Below are positions 6,275-6,980 of a stretch of 6,980 nucleotides of DNA, in pieces. This DNA comes from Bacteroidota bacterium (GTDB lineage: Bacteria > Bacteroidota > Bacteroidia > Flavobacteriales_D > Sanyastnellaceae). Under the pieces are notes generated by a model that made no database searches, was not told the origin of the DNA, and saw only the letters and a list, made by a program, of their open reading frames with translations. Positions within the stretch are counted from its first letter, which is position 1. The number at the start of each line of letters is the position of its first letter. The stretch spans positions 1-6,980 of the forward strand of contig JAQCID010000061.1 in the NCBI GenBank assembly GCA_027618855.1, written 5' to 3'. A program made the position numbers and the translations under genes.

Positions 6275-6348
6275 TGGGCCATACTGGATTCGAACCAGTG
6301 ACTTCTACCATGTCGAGGTAACACTCTAACCAGCTGAGTTAATGGCCC
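6275..6348 (-). tRNA. tRNA-Val (anticodon GAC)
   Basis: A complete 74-base cloverleaf on the minus strand: acceptor GGGCCAT/ATGGCCC (7 bp), D-stem ACTC/GAGT with loop AGCTGGTTA, anticodon stem TTACC/GGTAG (first pair T-G), loop TCGACAT, variable AAGTC, and T-stem ACTGG/CCAGT with loop TTCGAAT, then discriminator A. The anticodon at 34-36 is GAC, so it reads Val codons GUC and GUU. The 3' CCA is not encoded. Position 33 is C, not the almost universal U, which is unusual. It is transcribed alone, with a -7-like box 14 bases upstream and a strong terminator downstream. Confidence 0.93.
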
Positions 6349-6362
6349 AGGTTAGGAGGATG

Positions 6363-6370
6363 CAAATGTA
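6363..6370 (-). promoter_or_regulatory. -7 box TACATTTG of tRNA-Val
   Basis: On the minus strand TACATTTG exactly matches TAnnTTTG and lies 14 bases before the first base of the tRNA, leaving a short precursor leader. A -33 TTTG at the proper distance is not seen. Confidence 0.5.
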
Positions 6371-6430
6371 AGGAGTAGTGGTGGATGATAGGAGGTTTGG
6401 TAGCAAAAAATAAATCACATGAAAAGGGTA

Positions 6431-6461
6431 TTGCTACAGGTGAAAGGTGGAGGTACTTTTG
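6431..6461 (+). promoter_or_regulatory. Promoter of feoA (TTG-N20-TACTTTTG)
   Basis: TTG (6431-6433) is followed after 20 bases by TACTTTTG (6454-6461), a good fit to the Bacteroidota -33/-7 pattern. The box ends four bases before the ATG at 6466, so the mRNA would begin at or within a base or two of the start codon. It also argues against the earlier in-frame ATG at 6385, which lies upstream of the promoter. No Fur-box-like palindrome was recognised. Confidence 0.55.
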
Positions 6462-6465
6462 TGGG

Positions 6466-6717
6466 ATGCAAGTGAAGAAATTATGTGATCTAAAAGCCTA
6501 CGAAGTAGGTGTGATCGAAAGGGTGGACACCCCAGAGGAGGTCATGGCACTCGTGCAGATGGGTTGTTGCATTGGATCAGAGGTCGAAGTCAAGCATATT
6601 GCCCCTCTGAATGGGCCTATGGCTATATGTACTTGCGGCAGAACGTTGGCGGTCAGGAAAGAGGCTGCGGCGCACCTTTGGGTTAGAGTTGCGACTGAGC
6701 AAGCTGAGGTGGCATAG
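6466..6717 (+). CDS. feoA: FeoA-domain protein (ferrous iron transport accessory protein)
   Basis: An 83-residue single SH3-like FeoA domain, the usual length. FeoA is a small cytoplasmic partner of the FeoB Fe(II) permease. Seen: the opening MQVKKLCDLKAYEVGVIERV (typical 'L.dL..g..g.I..v'), LVQMGCCIGSEVEVKHIAPL (30-48, matching the 'LG..pG..v.v...aPl' core), and GRTLAVRKEAAAHLWV (58-73, the conserved 'g..laLrk.eA..i.V'). Five cysteines occur (7, 34, 35, 55, 57), with C55-T-C57 near the last strand; this is more than usual and could bind metal. The start at 6466 is chosen from homology and the promoter; an ATG at 6385 would add 27 unlike residues. No feoB follows: the next gene is convergent alkB, whose 3' end overlaps this one by 35 bp. 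Confidence 0.88.
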   Translation: MQVKKLCDLKAYEVGVIERVDTPEEVMALVQMGCCIGSEVEVKHIAPLNGPMAICTCGRTLAVRKEAAAHLWVRVATEQAEVA

Positions 6718-6980
6718 CGCCATATTCTTCAATACGTTTATTCATTACACGAAACCACAGCGGTGGGAACAGTGCTAGGACCATCATTCCTGGATAGCCT
6801 GTGGGCATTTGAGGACTGTTATCGAAGTGCTTGAGGGTTTGGTATTTCTTACTTGAGATATAATGATGGTCAGAATGACGGGTCACCTCTAACAACAGTA
6901 TTCGACCTATTGGGTGGTTAGAATTCCAAGAGTGTATGGGTTTCGTTCTTTCAAATCCATCACCCACCTTTAATCTACGC
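6683..6980 (-). CDS. alkB: Alkane 1-monooxygenase AlkB, C-terminal part (runs off right edge)
   Basis: An integral-membrane non-haem di-iron monooxygenase that hydroxylates terminal carbons of alkanes, with electrons from rubredoxin. Only the last 98 or so residues are seen; the frame is open to the edge, so the codons upstream (RRLKV…) are part of the same protein. Visible family signatures are KPIHSWNSN (the 'HSWNSN' of AlkB), RHSDHH (the last conserved His box, an iron-ligand site), KKYQTLKHFDNSPQMPTGYPGMMVLALFPPLWF and RVMNKRIEEY, the typical AlkB ending. The residue before RHSDHH is Thr (TRHSDHH), where Gln (QRHSDHH) is common. The tail GAMPPQLAQSQL runs past the usual end into the feoA 3' region on the opposite strand. 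The earlier His boxes and transmembrane helices lie outside the window. Confidence 0.9.
   Translation of the reverse strand, partial: RRLKVGDGFERTKPIHSWNSNHPIGRILLLEVTRHSDHHYISSKKYQTLKHFDNSPQMPTGYPGMMVLALFPPLWFRVMNKRIEEYGAMPPQLAQSQL

Noticed and set aside
6042..6311. Minus-strand frame giving a protein with SNPVWPT repeated twice
   Set aside because: The repeated SNPVWPT is a translation of the tRNA-Val 3' end and its second copy, and the rest covers terminators, so it is not a protein gene.
6385..6465. Upstream extension of feoA to ATG 6385
   Set aside because: The 27 extra residues do not fit FeoA and the best promoter lies within this stretch, downstream of that ATG.
1..6980. CRISPR array, transposase, phage, toxin-antitoxin or secondary-metabolite system
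   Set aside because: No regularly spaced repeats, transposase or integrase motifs, and no small paired genes of known toxin families were seen.

Overview
The window looks like a chromosomal segment of a Bacteroidota bacterium, probably a marine or otherwise aerobic member of the Flavobacteriia. Evidence: repeated matches to the Bacteroidota promoter -7 box TAnnTTTG just upstream of genes, no clear Shine-Dalgarno sequences, moderately AT-rich DNA, many exported proteins with short signal peptides ending near Gln (…GQ, …AQ), and protein flavours typical of that phylum (RmuC, CapA-like phosphatase, exported MsrB, AlkB). The exact genus cannot be told from this sequence.

Layout from left to right. 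Positions 1-410 hold the 5' part of an exported protein, minus strand, running off the left edge and resembling the arylsulfotransferase (ASST) family. Positions 440-1735 hold rmuC, minus strand, directly upstream of it and possibly co-transcribed. A divergent promoter region (1736-1876) separates rmuC from a small unknown lipoprotein (1877-2389, plus). An exported methionine sulfoxide reductase B follows (2519-2980, plus), convergent with a PlsC-type membrane acyltransferase (3018-3845, minus). Next come a CapA-family metallophosphatase-like protein (4003-5109, plus) and an exported protein of unknown function with a START/SRPBCC-like C-terminal half (5184-6050, plus). A hairpin-rich intergenic stretch (6051-6274) contains two plus-strand terminators, one minus-strand terminator and a tRNA-derived fragment. 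Then come tRNA-Val (GAC, minus, 6275-6348), a stand-alone feoA (6466-6717, plus) and the C-terminal end of an alkane 1-monooxygenase AlkB (minus), which runs off the right edge and overlaps feoA tail to tail by 35 bp.

The genes do not form one obvious pathway. Most are single-gene units in alternating orientation. The common theme is the cell envelope: five of the nine protein genes encode exported products or lipoproteins, and AlkB and the acyltransferase are membrane enzymes of hydrocarbon and phospholipid metabolism. I saw no CRISPR array, transposase, phage gene or defence cassette. The most unusual signals are (i) a second copy of the tRNA-Val T-stem and 3' acceptor strand whose 7-nt T loop is replaced by a 21-nt partly self-complementary insert, (ii) a C at position 33 of the tRNA-Val anticodon loop, and (iii) -7 boxes so close to the start codons of two genes that leaderless mRNAs are predicted.
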